From: Endozoicomonas sp. G2_1
GTDB lineage: Bacteria; Pseudomonadota; Gammaproteobacteria; Enterobacterales; Alteromonadaceae
NCBI RefSeq assembly: GCF_017744155.1
Contig: NZ_JAGHQT010000008.1
Coordinates: 62,001-126,000, forward strand
Length of the DNA: 64,000 bases
Direction of reading: 5' to 3'
Part shown: piece by piece, positions 8,809-17,541 of the stretch
Numbering within the stretch: the first letter of the stretch is position 1
How the letters are laid out: every line of letters starts with the position of its first letter
The notes under the pieces: generated by a model
What the model saw: only the letters and a program-made list of their open reading frames with translations
What the model was told of the DNA's origin: nothing
Database searches by the model: none
Position numbers and translations under genes: made by a program

Positions 8809-9513
8809 CTATTTACTTGGACTAAATTGAAAATCTTGGTAAATCACATCGACCGAGACTAGGTCTTGCTCAGCATCAATTTGGTGACGTTCGATAACCG
8901 CAATAATTTCGCGACTGTAATCGATGTTCTGCCACACTGATGCTATGGTTAAATCATTGTGTTGACCCGATGCTAATAATTGAACCCGTTTACCAACAGG
9001 TAGGCTCGCAGTCACTTTGACTGAATCATTAAGTGCTGAACGTTGATAGCCAATATCGAGATCTGCTTCGGTAAAATTGTTGTTAAAATTGCGGTAAACA
9101 GCATAAACATCAAATTGGTTACTTTTAAGTGCGCGTAGCAAGTGCTGATTATCGCGAAATGATTGCCACACTTGATTGACTTGAGTCAGTGCCACTCGTT
9201 GACTAACACCAACGAGTTCGACCGGTTTAATTGACGTAGCTGGTTTTACTGCAGTGTTTTCGACAATAGATGTTGCAATACCTTTGACACTAACTTCAGA
9301 CTTATCTTTTTTCACTGAAGTCATCGCCTTTGTATTTGATGACGTTTGATGGTTTGACGACTGTATGGCCGGTTGGTCTTGCATCGGTGCACTATTTCCT
9401 AGTGCACTATTTCCTAGTGCACTGTTTGCCATTGCATTGGGTTGCAACCAAACAACAAACCAGACAGCAACGGCTATCGCGATCGATGTAAAAATTGACA
9501 TGGTTAAGTTCAT
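8809..9513 (-). CDS. Membrane-anchored protein with GyrI-like effector-binding domain
   Basis: 234-residue protein with one N-terminal hydrophobic segment (about 5-22, a signal anchor or uncleaved signal). A Ser/Thr/Lys-rich linker follows, containing a short LGNSA repeat (about 32-45). The C-terminal domain (about 100-234) has the pattern of the GyrI-like / AraC effector-binding fold: VWQSFRDN, then FDVYAVYRNFNN, then DLDIGYQRS. There is no DNA-binding domain. Whether it binds a small molecule is an inference. It lies between a TetR gene and a hydroxylase gene on the same strand. The tandem DNA repeat in its linker could vary in copy number without breaking frame. Confidence 0.65.
   Translation of the reverse strand: MNLTMSIFTSIAIAVAVWFVVWLQPNAMANSALGNSALGNSAPMQDQPAIQSSNHQTSSNTKAMTSVKKDKSEVSVKGIATSIVENTAVKPATSIKPVELVGVSQRVALTQVNQVWQSFRDNQHLLRALKSNQFDVYAVYRNFNNNFTEADLDIGYQRSALNDSVKVTASLPVGKRVQLLASGQHNDLTIASVWQNIDYSREIIAVIERHQIDAEQDLVSVDVIYQDFQFSPSK
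9387..9431. repeat. 15-nt tandem repeat, three copies, in frame
   Basis: Unit GTGCACTATTTCCTA occurs twice perfectly (9387-9401, 9402-9416) and once with changes (9417-9431). A 15-nt period keeps the frame and encodes LGNSA units in the linker of the GyrI-like protein. Confidence 0.85.
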
Positions 9514-9555
9514 CCCGTTAATTTTCCCAATAAAGAATAAAAGAGATAATCAACA

Positions 9556-9574
9556 AACTCGCATGATGCGAGTT
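9556..9574. other. Short inverted repeat between tetR and its downstream gene
   Basis: AACTCGCA and TGCGAGTT are perfect 8-nt arms around a 3-nt centre. It lies past the tetR stop. On the minus strand a TTTGTTGATT tail follows, too broken for a clear terminator; it may end the tetR transcript weakly or serve as a protein site. Confidence 0.4.
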
Positions 9575-9617
9575 CACTGCTGCTTATAATTGCGGCATTA
9601 TTCACACCAAACCATTA

Positions 9618-9634
9618 ATTGTCAATATGAAAAT
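9618..9634. promoter_or_regulatory. Candidate TetR operator, copy 1
   Basis: ATTGTCAATATGAAAAT is the exact reverse complement of 10274-10290 in the tetR divergent promoter region. It lies upstream of the GyrI-like/hydroxylase genes, just past the tetR stop. Operator function is inferred. Confidence 0.55.
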
Positions 9635-9639
9635 AAACA

Positions 9640-10224
9640 CTAATTCATCGTCATAACCGAGCAGATTAACTTAGCTGCCTGTTTTTGTTTAAATAATTCA
9701 TCAGACATTGCTAGCGGCAACAGTGAAATAAACATCAAATAATTTGCGTAAATACCGTGAGCGGCAACTTCTTTAATTGATTGTTCTGCATTTGGGTATT
9801 CATTGCTAAACTCGGCCATTAAGACATTGATGAACTCATTCATCACCTCTTGCTGATGCGCTTTTATCGCATCTAAGCGCTTGGCCTCTGAAAATATTGC
9901 TTCACCAATAATGGCGTCGCTAACCATGTCTTTAGAGCCAACGGTAAATAAATTGTCTAGCAAGGCCGCGACCCGATTGTCCTTCGGCAGCCAGGTGAGC
10001 AGTTGCTGCCACTGCTCTAAATAACGCTGACGCCAGCGCTCACTCAAAGCAACTAAAATATCGTCTCGATTACCGATATAGTGGCGCAAAATAGAGCGCT
10101 TCATCTGCGCTTTTTCTGCCAAATATTCCAATGATGTTGCTTGAATGCCTTTTTCTAAAATACACAATTCTAACGCGTCGAGAATTTCTTCTCGGCGCTG
10201 TCCAGCCATGCTTGGTCTCGCCAT
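9640..10224 (-). CDS. TetR/AcrR family transcriptional regulator
   Basis: 194-residue repressor-type protein. The N-terminal helix-turn-helix is clear (RREEILDALELCILEKGIQATSLEYLAEKAQMKRSILRHYIGNRDDI, about 10-55), followed by an all-alpha ligand domain with no recognisable ligand signature. It is divergent from a small membrane protein gene at 10326 and upstream of the GyrI-like and hydroxylase genes. A 17-nt motif occurs both in the divergent intergenic region and in front of the downstream genes, so it probably controls itself and both neighbours. The ligand is unknown, perhaps a lipid or lipophilic compound given the hydroxylase. Confidence 0.9.
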   Translation of the reverse strand: MARPSMAGQRREEILDALELCILEKGIQATSLEYLAEKAQMKRSILRHYIGNRDDILVALSERWRQRYLEQWQQLLTWLPKDNRVAALLDNLFTVGSKDMVSDAIIGEAIFSEAKRLDAIKAHQQEVMNEFINVLMAEFSNEYPNAEQSIKEVAAHGIYANYLMFISLLPLAMSDELFKQKQAAKLICSVMTMN

Positions 10225-10273
10225 TTTATAACCTCGTAATACTAACTGTATTCAATATATCAAACGAGATTAA

Positions 10274-10290
10274 ATTTTCATATTGACAAT
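10274..10290. promoter_or_regulatory. Candidate TetR operator, copy 2, in a larger palindrome
   Basis: ATTTTCATATTGACAAT sits inside a near-palindrome centred on ATATTGACAATAT (10280-10292), with flanking arms TTAAATTTT and AAAATTTAA. It lies between the start of tetR (10224) and the divergent gene at 10326. The exact 17-mer recurs inverted at 9618-9634. Confidence 0.6.
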
Positions 10291-10325
10291 ATAAAATTTA
10301 ACGTAATAGGATATAAATTATCAGC

Positions 10326-10562
10326 ATGAAAATTTATATTCTACAGAATTGGAGTAACAGACCGTTGTTTGACTTACCTTGGAGCTATTACTTGGGTGCA
10401 GCGCTCATTTTGTGGCTACTATTCGATTTAGTGCGCGGAGTCGCTTACATTTGGCAACCTTATCGACGCGACAGTGAGCCACTAATGTATTGGTTTACTA
10501 TGCTAATTTGGGCGGTAGTAGCGGCTAGTTGTTTTATGTATCCTCATTGGCCAAGTGTCTAA
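10326..10562 (+). CDS. Small two-helix membrane protein, unknown function
   Basis: 78 residues with two hydrophobic segments (about 21-44, YYLGAALILWLLFDLVRGVAYIW, and 54-72, YWFTMLIWAVVAASCFMYP) joined by a basic loop WQPYRRDSE. I do not recognise a family. It is transcribed divergently from tetR across the candidate operator, so it is probably part of the same regulon as the hydroxylase and the GyrI-like protein. The ATG at 10326 is the only sensible start but has no strong ribosome site. It ends well before an intrinsic terminator at 10654. Confidence 0.65.
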   Translation: MKIYILQNWSNRPLFDLPWSYYLGAALILWLLFDLVRGVAYIWQPYRRDSEPLMYWFTMLIWAVVAASCFMYPHWPSV

Positions 10563-10653
10563 AGCCATTACACCACATTCAATGACCATCAGATAAGGAG
10601 CGACTACTGAGGTTATAAAAACACCCAGTACTGCAAATATCCTATTAAATTGT

Positions 10654-10692
10654 CACTAGTTTGCGGTTCTTGAACCGTTACTAGTGTTTTTT
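10654..10692 (+). terminator. Rho-independent terminator upstream of ftsN
   Basis: CACTAGT...ACTAGTG outer stem plus CGGTTC/GAACCG inner stem, separated by a small bulge, then TTTTTT. It separates the small membrane gene from ftsN. Confidence 0.8.
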
Positions 10693-10757
10693 CACTTTCA
10701 TTTCGCTAGAATATTGACTCATTTTTGTTGTATTTCGCTAATAGATGGCCCCGGTAA

Positions 10758-11312
10758 ATGGCACCACAAGATTACGTTTCTCGTTCTGCAAATAAAAAAA
10801 AGAGTCCTTACAAAAAAGCGCCACCAGCTCCTGCTGGCCTTCCGCTGAAGACTAAATTAATTATCCTGTTCACGTTGGCCGCAATAGCGGGTTTTAGCTA
10901 TTTACTGTGGTCAATAAAAGATCAAGAACCCGCACCTGTTGCAACGCCGCCAGTTAAGCAAACAACTAAGGCAAGTAACAAAAACAAATTGCCTGCACCG
11001 CCAAAAGAAAAGTGGAGCTACCCCACTGACTATGAAAACAAGGAAATAGAAGGCAGTAAGTACGAAGTTAAAAAAGGTGGTCCCTACCAAATGCAATGTG
11101 GCTCGTTTAGAACCCAACAACAAGCTGATGCACTCAAAGCACAAATTGCATTTACAGGCTTAGAGTCGCAAATTCGCCGTACCACAGGTAAAAACGGTGT
11201 TTATTATCGGGTTATTTTAGGGCCTTATGAACGCAAACGACTAGCCGAACAACACAAACACAAGTTACAAGCCAACAATGTTTTAGACTGTCAAATTTGG
11301 CTTTGGCGTTAA
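10758..11312 (+). CDS. ftsN: Cell division protein FtsN (SPOR domain)
   Basis: 184-residue bitopic inner-membrane protein that triggers septal peptidoglycan synthesis in the divisome. The N-terminus MAPQDYVSRSANKKKS matches the E. coli FtsN start pattern (MAQRDYVRRS). One transmembrane helix lies at about 33-52. A Pro/Lys-rich periplasmic linker follows, and the SPOR domain that binds denuded glycan occupies about 110-184 (YQMQCGSFRTQQQADALK ... YYRVILGPYERKRLAEQHK). It is shorter than E. coli FtsN (319) because the linker is short. Position directly before hslVU is the usual one in gammaproteobacteria and supports the name over other SPOR proteins. Confidence 0.9.
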   Translation: MAPQDYVSRSANKKKSPYKKAPPAPAGLPLKTKLIILFTLAAIAGFSYLLWSIKDQEPAPVATPPVKQTTKASNKNKLPAPPKEKWSYPTDYENKEIEGSKYEVKKGGPYQMQCGSFRTQQQADALKAQIAFTGLESQIRRTTGKNGVYYRVILGPYERKRLAEQHKHKLQANNVLDCQIWLWR

Positions 11313-11392
11313 TCATCCCATCGTCAAGCTATCGAAAATAAGCCAGCTCAGATAAATTTAACCGTTTGGCTGGCTTAAACTCCATTCAGTGA

Positions 11393-11420
11393 CTTGAAAA
11401 GCGCTGATCTTGCCCCACTT
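11393..11420 (+). promoter_or_regulatory. Sigma-32 (heat shock) promoter of hslVU
   Basis: -35 CTTGAAA (11393-11399), 13-nt spacer, -10 CCCCACTT (11413-11420). The known RpoH consensus is CTTGAAA-N13-15-CCCCATNT, so this differs at essentially one position. It lies 63 nt before the hslV start, exactly where a heat-shock promoter is expected. Confidence 0.88.
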
Positions 11421-11482
11421 AATAATCCATAGTCGATGCTGAAGGCCGAAATTGCCATCAGCCTTATCTTGAGGATTTTTTC

Positions 11483-12001
11483 GTGACTACAATTGTTTCT
11501 ATTAGACGTAATGGCAAAGTTGCCATTGGTGGTGATGGTCAAGTATCACTTGGCAATACCGTAATGAAAGGTAATGCCCGCAAAGTGCGTCGCTTATACA
11601 ACAACAAAGTACTCGCCGGTTTTGCTGGCGGTACCGCTGATGCTTTCACCCTATTCGAGCGCTTTGAAAGTAAACTAGAGCAGCACCAAGGTCATTTAAC
11701 CCGCGCTGCCGTTGAGCTTGCCAAAGATTGGCGCAGCGATCGCGCATTGCGCAAACTCGAAGCTTTATTGGCAGTTGCCGATGAAGAAACATCGCTAATC
11801 ATCACAGGTAACGGTGATGTTGTACAACCAGAACACGACCTTATTGCCATTGGTAGCGGTGGTAATTTTGCTCAAGCTGCGGCGATTGCCATGGTTGAAA
11901 ACACCGAGCTGTCGGCGCGAGAAATCGTTGAAAAATCATTAAAAATTGCTGGTGATATTTGTGTATTCACCAACCAGTCTCACACTATTGACGAACTATA
12001 A
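11483..12001 (+). CDS. hslV: ATP-dependent protease subunit HslV (ClpQ)
   Basis: Proteolytic core of the HslUV protease, cytoplasmic double hexamer related to proteasome beta subunits. 172 residues, normal length. The start is a GTG at 11483 with GAGG 8 nt upstream. This leaves Thr at position 2, which becomes the N-terminal catalytic threonine after Met removal ([20 protein letters not shown]). The conserved [10 protein letters not shown] and [17 protein letters not shown] segments are present. It lies 18 nt before hslU and behind a sigma-32 promoter, so it should be heat-inducible. Confidence 0.98.
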   Translation: MTTIVSIRRNGKVAIGGDGQVSLGNTVMKGNARKVRRLYNNKVLAGFAGGTADAFTLFERFESKLEQHQGHLTRAAVELAKDWRSDRALRKLEALLAVADEETSLIITGNGDVVQPEHDLIAIGSGGNFAQAAAIAMVENTELSAREIVEKSLKIAGDICVFTNQSHTIDEL

Positions 12002-12019
12002 CCAGCAAGAGGAATTATT

Positions 12020-13348
12020 ATGTCGAATATGACTCCACGTGAAATTGTTCACGAGCTAGACAGCCACATTGTTGGTCAAGCAGATGCCAAGCGCGCCGTT
12101 GCTATTGCTCTGAGAAATCGCTGGCGCCGCATGCAACTCAACGATGAGTTGCGCACTGAAGTTACCCCGAAAAACATTTTAATGATCGGCCCTACCGGTG
12201 TTGGTAAAACCGAAATTGCTCGTCGTTTAGCAAAACTTGCCAACGCGCCTTTTATCAAAGTGGAAGCGACTAAGTTCACCGAAGTTGGCTACGTTGGTAA
12301 AGAAGTAGAAACCATTATTCGCGACCTTGCTGATATGGCCTTTAAAATGACCAAAGAGCAAGCCATGGAGCGCGTTAAACACCTTGCTGAAGAAGCAGCA
12401 GAAGAGCGCGTGCTCGATGTGTTATTGCCAAACCCTCGCGATAGCTTTGGCAACGACGAGCAAACTGACAACAGCAGTACACGCCAAGTGTTCCGCAAAA
12501 AACTGCGCGAAGGCAAGTTAGACGACAAAGAGATTGAGCTTGACCTAGCCGCGCAACCAGTCGGTGTTGAAATTATGGCACCTCCGGGCATGGAAGAAAT
12601 GACGTCTCAGCTTCAAAACATGTTCCAAGGCATGTCAGGTGAGAAAAAACAAACCCGCAAATTGAAAATCAAAGATGCATTAAAATCTTTGCAAGAAGAA
12701 GAAGCGGCGAAATTAGTTAATCAAGACGATATTAAGCAACTGGCGCTAGAAGCGGTTGAACAAAATGGTATTGTCTTTATCGATGAAATCGACAAGATTT
12801 GTAAGCGTGGCGACAGCTCAGGTCCTGACGTATCGCGCGAAGGTGTTCAGCGTGACTTGCTGCCATTAGTTGAAGGCTCTACCGTTAGCACTAAACACGG
12901 TATGATCAAAACCGATCACATTTTGTTTATCGCCTCAGGTGCTTTCCAAATGGCCAAGCCTTCTGATTTAATCCCTGAGTTACAAGGTCGTTTGCCAATT
13001 CGCGTTGAGCTACAAGCGTTAAGTTCAGAAGATTTCGTTCGTATTTTAACTGAGCCTAATGCTTCCCTTACCGAACAGTATCAAGCGTTAATGGCCACTG
13101 AAGGTGTTGAAATGAGCTATACCAAAGACGGTATTGAAGCAATTGCTAAAGCCGCTTGGCAGGTTAACGAAACCACTGAAAACATCGGCGCTCGTCGTTT
13201 ACATACGATGATGGAACGTTTAATGGAAGACATTTCATTTAACGCAAATGATCGTGCCGGTGAAAGCTTTGTTATCGATCGCGCTTATGTTGAGAAAACC
13301 TTAACTGAAGTGGTTGAAAACGAAGACTTAAGTCGCTTTATTTTATAA
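12020..13348 (+). CDS. hslU: ATP-dependent protease ATPase subunit HslU (ClpY)
   Basis: AAA+ unfoldase that feeds substrates to HslV. 442 residues, normal length. Walker [10 protein letters not shown] is at about residue 57 and the pore-loop region contains GYVGKEVE. The I-domain is the charged insertion at about 110-240. Walker [11 protein letters not shown] is followed by the AAA+ C-terminal domain ([18 protein letters not shown]). The C-terminus EDLSRFIL, which docks into HslV to activate it, is intact. AGAGGA precedes the ATG. It is co-transcribed with hslV. Confidence 0.98.
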   Translation: MSNMTPREIVHELDSHIVGQADAKRAVAIALRNRWRRMQLNDELRTEVTPKNILMIGPTGVGKTEIARRLAKLANAPFIKVEATKFTEVGYVGKEVETIIRDLADMAFKMTKEQAMERVKHLAEEAAEERVLDVLLPNPRDSFGNDEQTDNSSTRQVFRKKLREGKLDDKEIELDLAAQPVGVEIMAPPGMEEMTSQLQNMFQGMSGEKKQTRKLKIKDALKSLQEEEAAKLVNQDDIKQLALEAVEQNGIVFIDEIDKICKRGDSSGPDVSREGVQRDLLPLVEGSTVSTKHGMIKTDHILFIASGAFQMAKPSDLIPELQGRLPIRVELQALSSEDFVRILTEPNASLTEQYQALMATEGVEMSYTKDGIEAIAKAAWQVNETTENIGARRLHTMMERLMEDISFNANDRAGESFVIDRAYVEKTLTEVVENEDLSRFIL

Positions 13349-13379
13349 AGCGACTATTTGCTTAATACAGGATTGTCAC

Positions 13380-13784
13380 TTGCAACAGACTCACACGCAA
13401 AGCGTTACTCAATTTACCCTCGACAATAGCTGCAACAGTTTATTAGTCGTTTTTGAAAACGGCCAAAAGCTCTCGCTACGTTATGAGTATTTACGGGTAT
13501 GTAGCCAGTGGCAACCTAGTTCAGATTCCGACAAGCACTCAAACCACTCAGCGAAAAAAGTCGTTTTGCCGAGTAATCACAAAGGTGTTTTACTCAAGCG
13601 TATTGAGTCTGTTGGTGAACATGGTTTTAGGCTTTGTTTCGACGACAACTATCATTTTATCGCGACCTCTGAGCAGCTCCAGCATTTGCACAGCCAACAC
13701 AATCACTACTGGCAAGCTTATCTAGCCGAACTAAAAGCTCAAAACCTCACTCGTGAAGCGAGTATCGCGATAAAGCTAGTTTAG
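13380..13784 (+). CDS. DUF971 family protein (GBBH-like N-terminal domain)
   Basis: 134-residue stand-alone DUF971 domain. The family occurs at the N-terminus of gamma-butyrobetaine hydroxylases and near iron-sulfur cluster genes. Visible family features are FENGQKLSLRYEYLRVCSQW (about 26-45) and ESVGEHGFRLCFDDNYHFIA (about 80-99). It is divergent at the usual SPSAE and DDGHDTG positions, so the call rests partly on location: a DUF971 gene directly after hslU is common in Alteromonadales. Probable start TTG at 13380, 31 nt past hslU. Biochemical role unknown. Confidence 0.75.
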   Translation: MQQTHTQSVTQFTLDNSCNSLLVVFENGQKLSLRYEYLRVCSQWQPSSDSDKHSNHSAKKVVLPSNHKGVLLKRIESVGEHGFRLCFDDNYHFIATSEQLQHLHSQHNHYWQAYLAELKAQNLTREASIAIKLV

Positions 13785-13801
13785 AGCTTATTCCCAGCTA
13801 A

Positions 13802-14077
13802 CTAATTATTACTTAAAAACTCGTTAATCAACTGTTCCAACTCGCCATGTTCAGTCAAATCAGTGTGGCCATCAAAACAATTTCTATACCGAGAGACCAT
13901 TGAAGCAAATGCCGCACGACGTTTCGGACTCGGATCGATTAATCCATCTTGAAGATCAACAACATAAGTCAGTACATACTGACTGGGAAATATAGACACC
14001 AATTGCTTGAATTCCGTTACGGTAATGCCATCGCTAAGCATTATTAATATCCTATTATTTAGTTGTTTTTTTGCCAA
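13802..14077 (-). CDS. Hypothetical protein, 91 residues
   Basis: Small acidic soluble protein with no family I recognise. The sequence has a plausible alpha/beta character (RILIMLSDGITVTEFKQLVSIFP ... VLTYVVDLQDGLIDPSPKRRAAFASMVSRYRNCFDG). It lies tail-to-tail with the DUF971 gene and is divergent from the small XRE regulator at 14226. The start codon is ambiguous because the track of A/T-rich DNA upstream gives no strong ribosome site. Its codon use looks ordinary for the window, so I think it is real, but evidence is only an open frame and composition. Confidence 0.5.
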   Translation of the reverse strand: MAKKQLNNRILIMLSDGITVTEFKQLVSIFPSQYVLTYVVDLQDGLIDPSPKRRAAFASMVSRYRNCFDGHTDLTEHGELEQLINEFLSNN

Positions 14078-14225
14078 GCTAGGTTTATTTTAAAGGTAAT
14101 AATGTGGTTTGTATTACACAAACTAGTAGTATTATTCAGCACTGCATGCAACTTATTTGACTTCAAAGGAGTACTCTTAGTTAAAAAATGCATTCATCAG
14201 TGTTTTTGGGCAACAAGGAACAACA

Positions 14226-14486
14226 ATGTTTAAATATGACAAAGCTGAGATGGCCTCAGACTTAAAACAAATGCGAATCGACGCAGGGTTAACACAGAAA
14301 GAGCTTGCCGACAGAATAGGTTTGAGTAGAGAAACCGTGGTAGCAATTGAAAATAAACATCAAGGAACCATAGCAACACTGAAGATGGAAACGGTTAAAC
14401 GCTGGTTTAGAGCTTGTAAAAGTCACGCACACTCATCTTTATTAGCAAAATTTCGGCAAGGAATAACAAGTTACTTTGGCATCTAG
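14226..14486 (+). CDS. Small XRE-family helix-turn-helix regulator
   Basis: 86-residue DNA-binding protein. The Cro/C1-type HTH occupies about 10-62 (LKQMRIDAGLTQKELADRIGLSRETVVAIEN). The remainder is short and basic, with no ligand or oligomer domain. The following gene, a multi-pass membrane protein, begins 18 nt after the stop, so the two probably form an operon. This pairing recalls small regulators that control their own membrane partner, but no specific function can be assigned. An AAGGA site lies about 10 nt before the ATG. Confidence 0.8.
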   Translation: MFKYDKAEMASDLKQMRIDAGLTQKELADRIGLSRETVVAIENKHQGTIATLKMETVKRWFRACKSHAHSSLLAKFRQGITSYFGI

Positions 14487-14504
14487 CCATGTACAATCCA
14501 ATAT

Positions 14505-15218
14505 ATGTTTATAAAAGCAATTTCAGAGCGTGTGCTCACCATTACTATCGCCAGTTTACTCACCGTAGCTGGCGTTTTTACTTTTGACAATCCATTTTGG
14601 TTTGATTGGCTTTACTTCGCCACATTAGCTTTTGTAGTCGTACTAAATCCAAAAAATATCAATATCGCAGGTTTAGTAGCAATACTACTCGTTGCCAAAC
14701 TACTGGATGAAGCAGGTTGGTACATAGTCGCGGAAAGAGAGAGTATACAAACAAAAGCCTTAGTTTATCTCGGTTTACTACTAACACTAATAAAAATTAA
14801 AGAAGAAGAGTATCGCACTCCCCTCCTTGTTCTTTTAGCTATCACGCTAGTCGCTGAACTGTATTGGTATTTAACCAATTACAAAGATCTGAGATTAGAT
14901 TGGTATTGGTTTCAAATTAATATTTTGGTGCTCGCCAGACACTTTGTATTCACACGAGTGTTTTTAACCAGTCAGTATTTTCCCAAACAATCAAAATCAT
15001 TAACATTAGATTTACATGTACATGACTTGATGAGTGCCTTTATGTTTTTGCACGCTCTTATCCTTGTCGAATACTATGTTCGTCATATACTCGTGATTAA
15101 CGTAGTTGTTGTTTGGTCACTAAGTATTTACTTCTTTCACACGCTCAAAGTTATAAATATTTACCTGTTAATTACGGGAGCAACTAAACTGGCACTCGCC
15201 AATAGAATAAGCGCCTAA
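14505..15218 (+). CDS. Multi-pass membrane protein, unknown family
   Basis: 237-residue protein with about seven hydrophobic segments (near residues 8-28, 31-48, 50-65, 82-98, 101-120, 135-150, 175-220). Charged loops are short, and there are no catalytic motifs I can identify. The segment KALVYLGLLLTLIKIKEEEYRTPLL shows the alternating basic/hydrophobic style of an inner-membrane protein. It follows the XRE gene by 18 nt and is likely co-transcribed. The role is unknown. Confidence 0.6.
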   Translation: MFIKAISERVLTITIASLLTVAGVFTFDNPFWFDWLYFATLAFVVVLNPKNINIAGLVAILLVAKLLDEAGWYIVAERESIQTKALVYLGLLLTLIKIKEEEYRTPLLVLLAITLVAELYWYLTNYKDLRLDWYWFQINILVLARHFVFTRVFLTSQYFPKQSKSLTLDLHVHDLMSAFMFLHALILVEYYVRHILVINVVVVWSLSIYFFHTLKVINIYLLITGATKLALANRISA

Positions 15219-15387
15219 TTTTCTTTCTAACAAATTGTTCAAAAAGTCTTCATAATCTATTAGTCAATTTAGTCAACAAAGTTGCTTTGACCGCACAATA
15301 AAGTGGATTTCAACCCACATCGGCAGCCGTAACTCTCAAACTAGCTTGACTACTAATCAATAAACTACGTTTCTTATGGAGCAAATT

Positions 15388-15573
15388 ATGAACAAATTAA
15401 TCGCACAAAAAACACTATTACTAAGCATTTTGACTGTATTTTTATTAACGTTGGCACCAGCAAGTAATGCTACTGTTGGTGGAAAAAGAGTCCCACCTAT
15501 GGCGCAACAAGCAGCCCAACAAGATAACAGCTGGTGGCAAGATTTATTGTTTTACTTCAACCTGAATGGTTAG
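15388..15573 (+). CDS. Small secreted peptide, unknown function
   Basis: 61-residue product. I placed the start at the ATG at 15388 because GGAG (15378-15381) is 6 nt upstream; an in-frame ATG at 15376 overlaps that site. A signal peptide is evident (LIAQKTLLLSILTVFLLTLAPASNA, cleavage after SNA). It leaves a mature peptide of about 34 residues, Gln-rich with a WW pair and an aromatic C-terminus (DLLFYFNLNG). It is followed 15 nt later by a strong terminator, so it is a short monocistronic transcript. Too short for family assignment. Confidence 0.6.
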   Translation: MNKLIAQKTLLLSILTVFLLTLAPASNATVGGKRVPPMAQQAAQQDNSWWQDLLFYFNLNG

Positions 15574-15587
15574 TGATAGGTAGATAA

Positions 15588-15613
15588 AAAAGGGCGCAAG
15601 TTTGCGCCCTTTT
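15588..15613. terminator. Bidirectional Rho-independent terminator
   Basis: AAAAGGGCGCAA and TTGCGCCCTTTT form a 12-bp stem, with T/A runs on both sides. It serves the small secreted peptide on plus and the chemoreceptor gene on minus. Confidence 0.88.
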
Positions 15614-15635
15614 ATTTTGTATATAGTGTCGAAAA

Positions 15636-17495
15636 TTAGACTTTAAACTGACTCACTTCAGCCTGTAGGCCTTGCGCTTGTTGCGATAGCTCTTCACTCA
15701 TGCGTGCGTTATCACCTGCAGAAATACCGGATTGCTCAGCGACGTCACGGATATTAATAACGTGTTTATTAACATCTGCTGCAACTACACTTTGTTGATG
15801 AATAGCAGTTGCTATCGCGGTATTCATATCAGAAATTGTCGCAACACCACTCGCTATCTCTTGCAATAATTCACCAGCACTGCTGGCTTGGGCAGCACTA
15901 TCTTGGCCTTGCTGACGACAGTCAGACATCTGCTGAACAATGGTTTTAGTGCGGCGGCGCAATGATTCAATGATATTTTCAATTTCTTGGGTTGACTCTT
16001 GCGTTCTGCTCGCCAAGGTTCTCACTTCGTCGGCAACTACGGCAAAGCCACGCCCTTGCTCCCCAGCTCGAGCCGCTTCAATTGCCGCATTTAAGGCAAG
16101 TAAATTGGTTTGTTCGGCAATACCGCGAATCACATCAAGCACAGTACCAATAGTTTCACTGTCTTGTGCCAGTTCTTGTACCACTTGCTCTGAATCACTA
16201 AGCTGAGTCGATAACAGTTCTATTTGACTGAGTGTTTGGCTAACACTGTGCTGACCTTGTACCGCATTAGTATTGGCAATCTCTGCGCGTTCTGCGGCTT
16301 GAGTCGTGTTGTTGGCGATTTCTTCAACTGTCGCCACCATTTCAGTAACCGCGGTTGCGACTAAATCCGTTTCCTGAACTTGAGTGTTAACCCCTTGGTT
16401 GGTGAGCTCAATATTTCGAGCGAGATTGACAGTTGCGGTATTAACCGTGGTTACCGATTGGTTCACCTCGCCAATTAAGTGTCTGAAATTAGACAGCATC
16501 TTATTGAATACTACTGCCATTTCTGCCAATTCATCATTACCCTGCTCAGACGCTGATATCGACAAATCTTGGCTAGAAGCAACCTGTTCCATTGCGAGTT
16601 TAAGTTGCTTAATTGAACGGTGAATCTTGCGACTTATATACCAAGCAAGAGCCAAGACCAAAAGAGTAATTACAGAGAAAATAGCGAGCGCAGTAACAAA
16701 GACAAAGTTTCTATGAGCATCATTTTGCTCTTGACTCGCAGCCATTAAGTTTTCGAGCTTACTGTTAACCTGATGAACTGTTGCCCGCATTTGCCCTTGA
16801 ATGCCCTGCTCTGCATTATAACCAAGACGTTCTTGCTGCTCGGCAAGATTTAAAAATGCTTGTCGGTAGCTCTTGAGCAGTTGTTCAATGTTCGCTTTGC
16901 GCTCGGCAGCTAATTGACTCTGTTGCGTTAAACCAATCAGTTTATCGGTGTTGTTATTTAATCTCGTGACGTATTTGTTGTCCAAGCGCAACATAAAGTC
17001 TTTTTCATTGCGCCTAAGTTGTAACATACCACTTAGCAACTCAAAATCGTCTTTACCGATCAAGGTTTCAACTTCGTGTACTCGTTGCCTAAGTTCACCA
17101 TATAGGCCGTCTTTAGCGTGCAAACCAATCACTTGTTGGGCACTAACTAACTGGTTGAAGTAGTTGAGGTACTCACTGAAAACAGACTTTATTTCATCAA
17201 TTTCAGATAGTGAAACAGAAATACTAGCAAAATCTTGTTCGAGCTCGTCAACATTGTTATTTAACGCAGTCATCTCGCTGCGAAACTTTTCAACATACTT
17301 GAGATCTTTGCGCGCCAAAAAGTCTTTTTCATGACGCCTTAACTGTAAAACACCTGATTCAACCGAAGTAATACCTTTAGCTATTTTTAAGTCAGTGTCT
17401 GACGCATTGAGAGTAAACAGCAGTAACGCCAGCATAAAAAGTAGCGCGATAATACACACCGCAGTATTAACAATTAACTTATGCTTAATTAACAT
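15636..17495 (-). CDS. Methyl-accepting chemotaxis protein with HBM-type sensor
   Basis: 619-residue transmembrane chemoreceptor. TM1 is at about 10-28 and TM2 at about 264-286. Between them is a periplasmic helical bimodular (HBM) type domain. Its two halves carry the same motif, [24 protein letters not shown] (about 48) and [24 protein letters not shown] (about 158), as in McpS-like receptors that bind organic acids. A HAMP domain follows (about 285-340). The C-terminal signalling domain has the hairpin tip [32 protein letters not shown]. No CheR-docking pentapeptide is seen at the end (VSQFKV). Ligand unknown. Confidence 0.95.
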   Translation of the reverse strand: MLIKHKLIVNTAVCIIALLFMLALLLFTLNASDTDLKIAKGITSVESGVLQLRRHEKDFLARKDLKYVEKFRSEMTALNNNVDELEQDFASISVSLSEIDEIKSVFSEYLNYFNQLVSAQQVIGLHAKDGLYGELRQRVHEVETLIGKDDFELLSGMLQLRRNEKDFMLRLDNKYVTRLNNNTDKLIGLTQQSQLAAERKANIEQLLKSYRQAFLNLAEQQERLGYNAEQGIQGQMRATVHQVNSKLENLMAASQEQNDAHRNFVFVTALAIFSVITLLVLALAWYISRKIHRSIKQLKLAMEQVASSQDLSISASEQGNDELAEMAVVFNKMLSNFRHLIGEVNQSVTTVNTATVNLARNIELTNQGVNTQVQETDLVATAVTEMVATVEEIANNTTQAAERAEIANTNAVQGQHSVSQTLSQIELLSTQLSDSEQVVQELAQDSETIGTVLDVIRGIAEQTNLLALNAAIEAARAGEQGRGFAVVADEVRTLASRTQESTQEIENIIESLRRRTKTIVQQMSDCRQQGQDSAAQASSAGELLQEIASGVATISDMNTAIATAIHQQSVVAADVNKHVINIRDVAEQSGISAGDNARMSEELSQQAQGLQAEVSQFKV

Positions 17496-17541
17496 AAAGC
17501 CCTCAATAAAATGATAAATTTAACAGCTATTAACAAGACAA

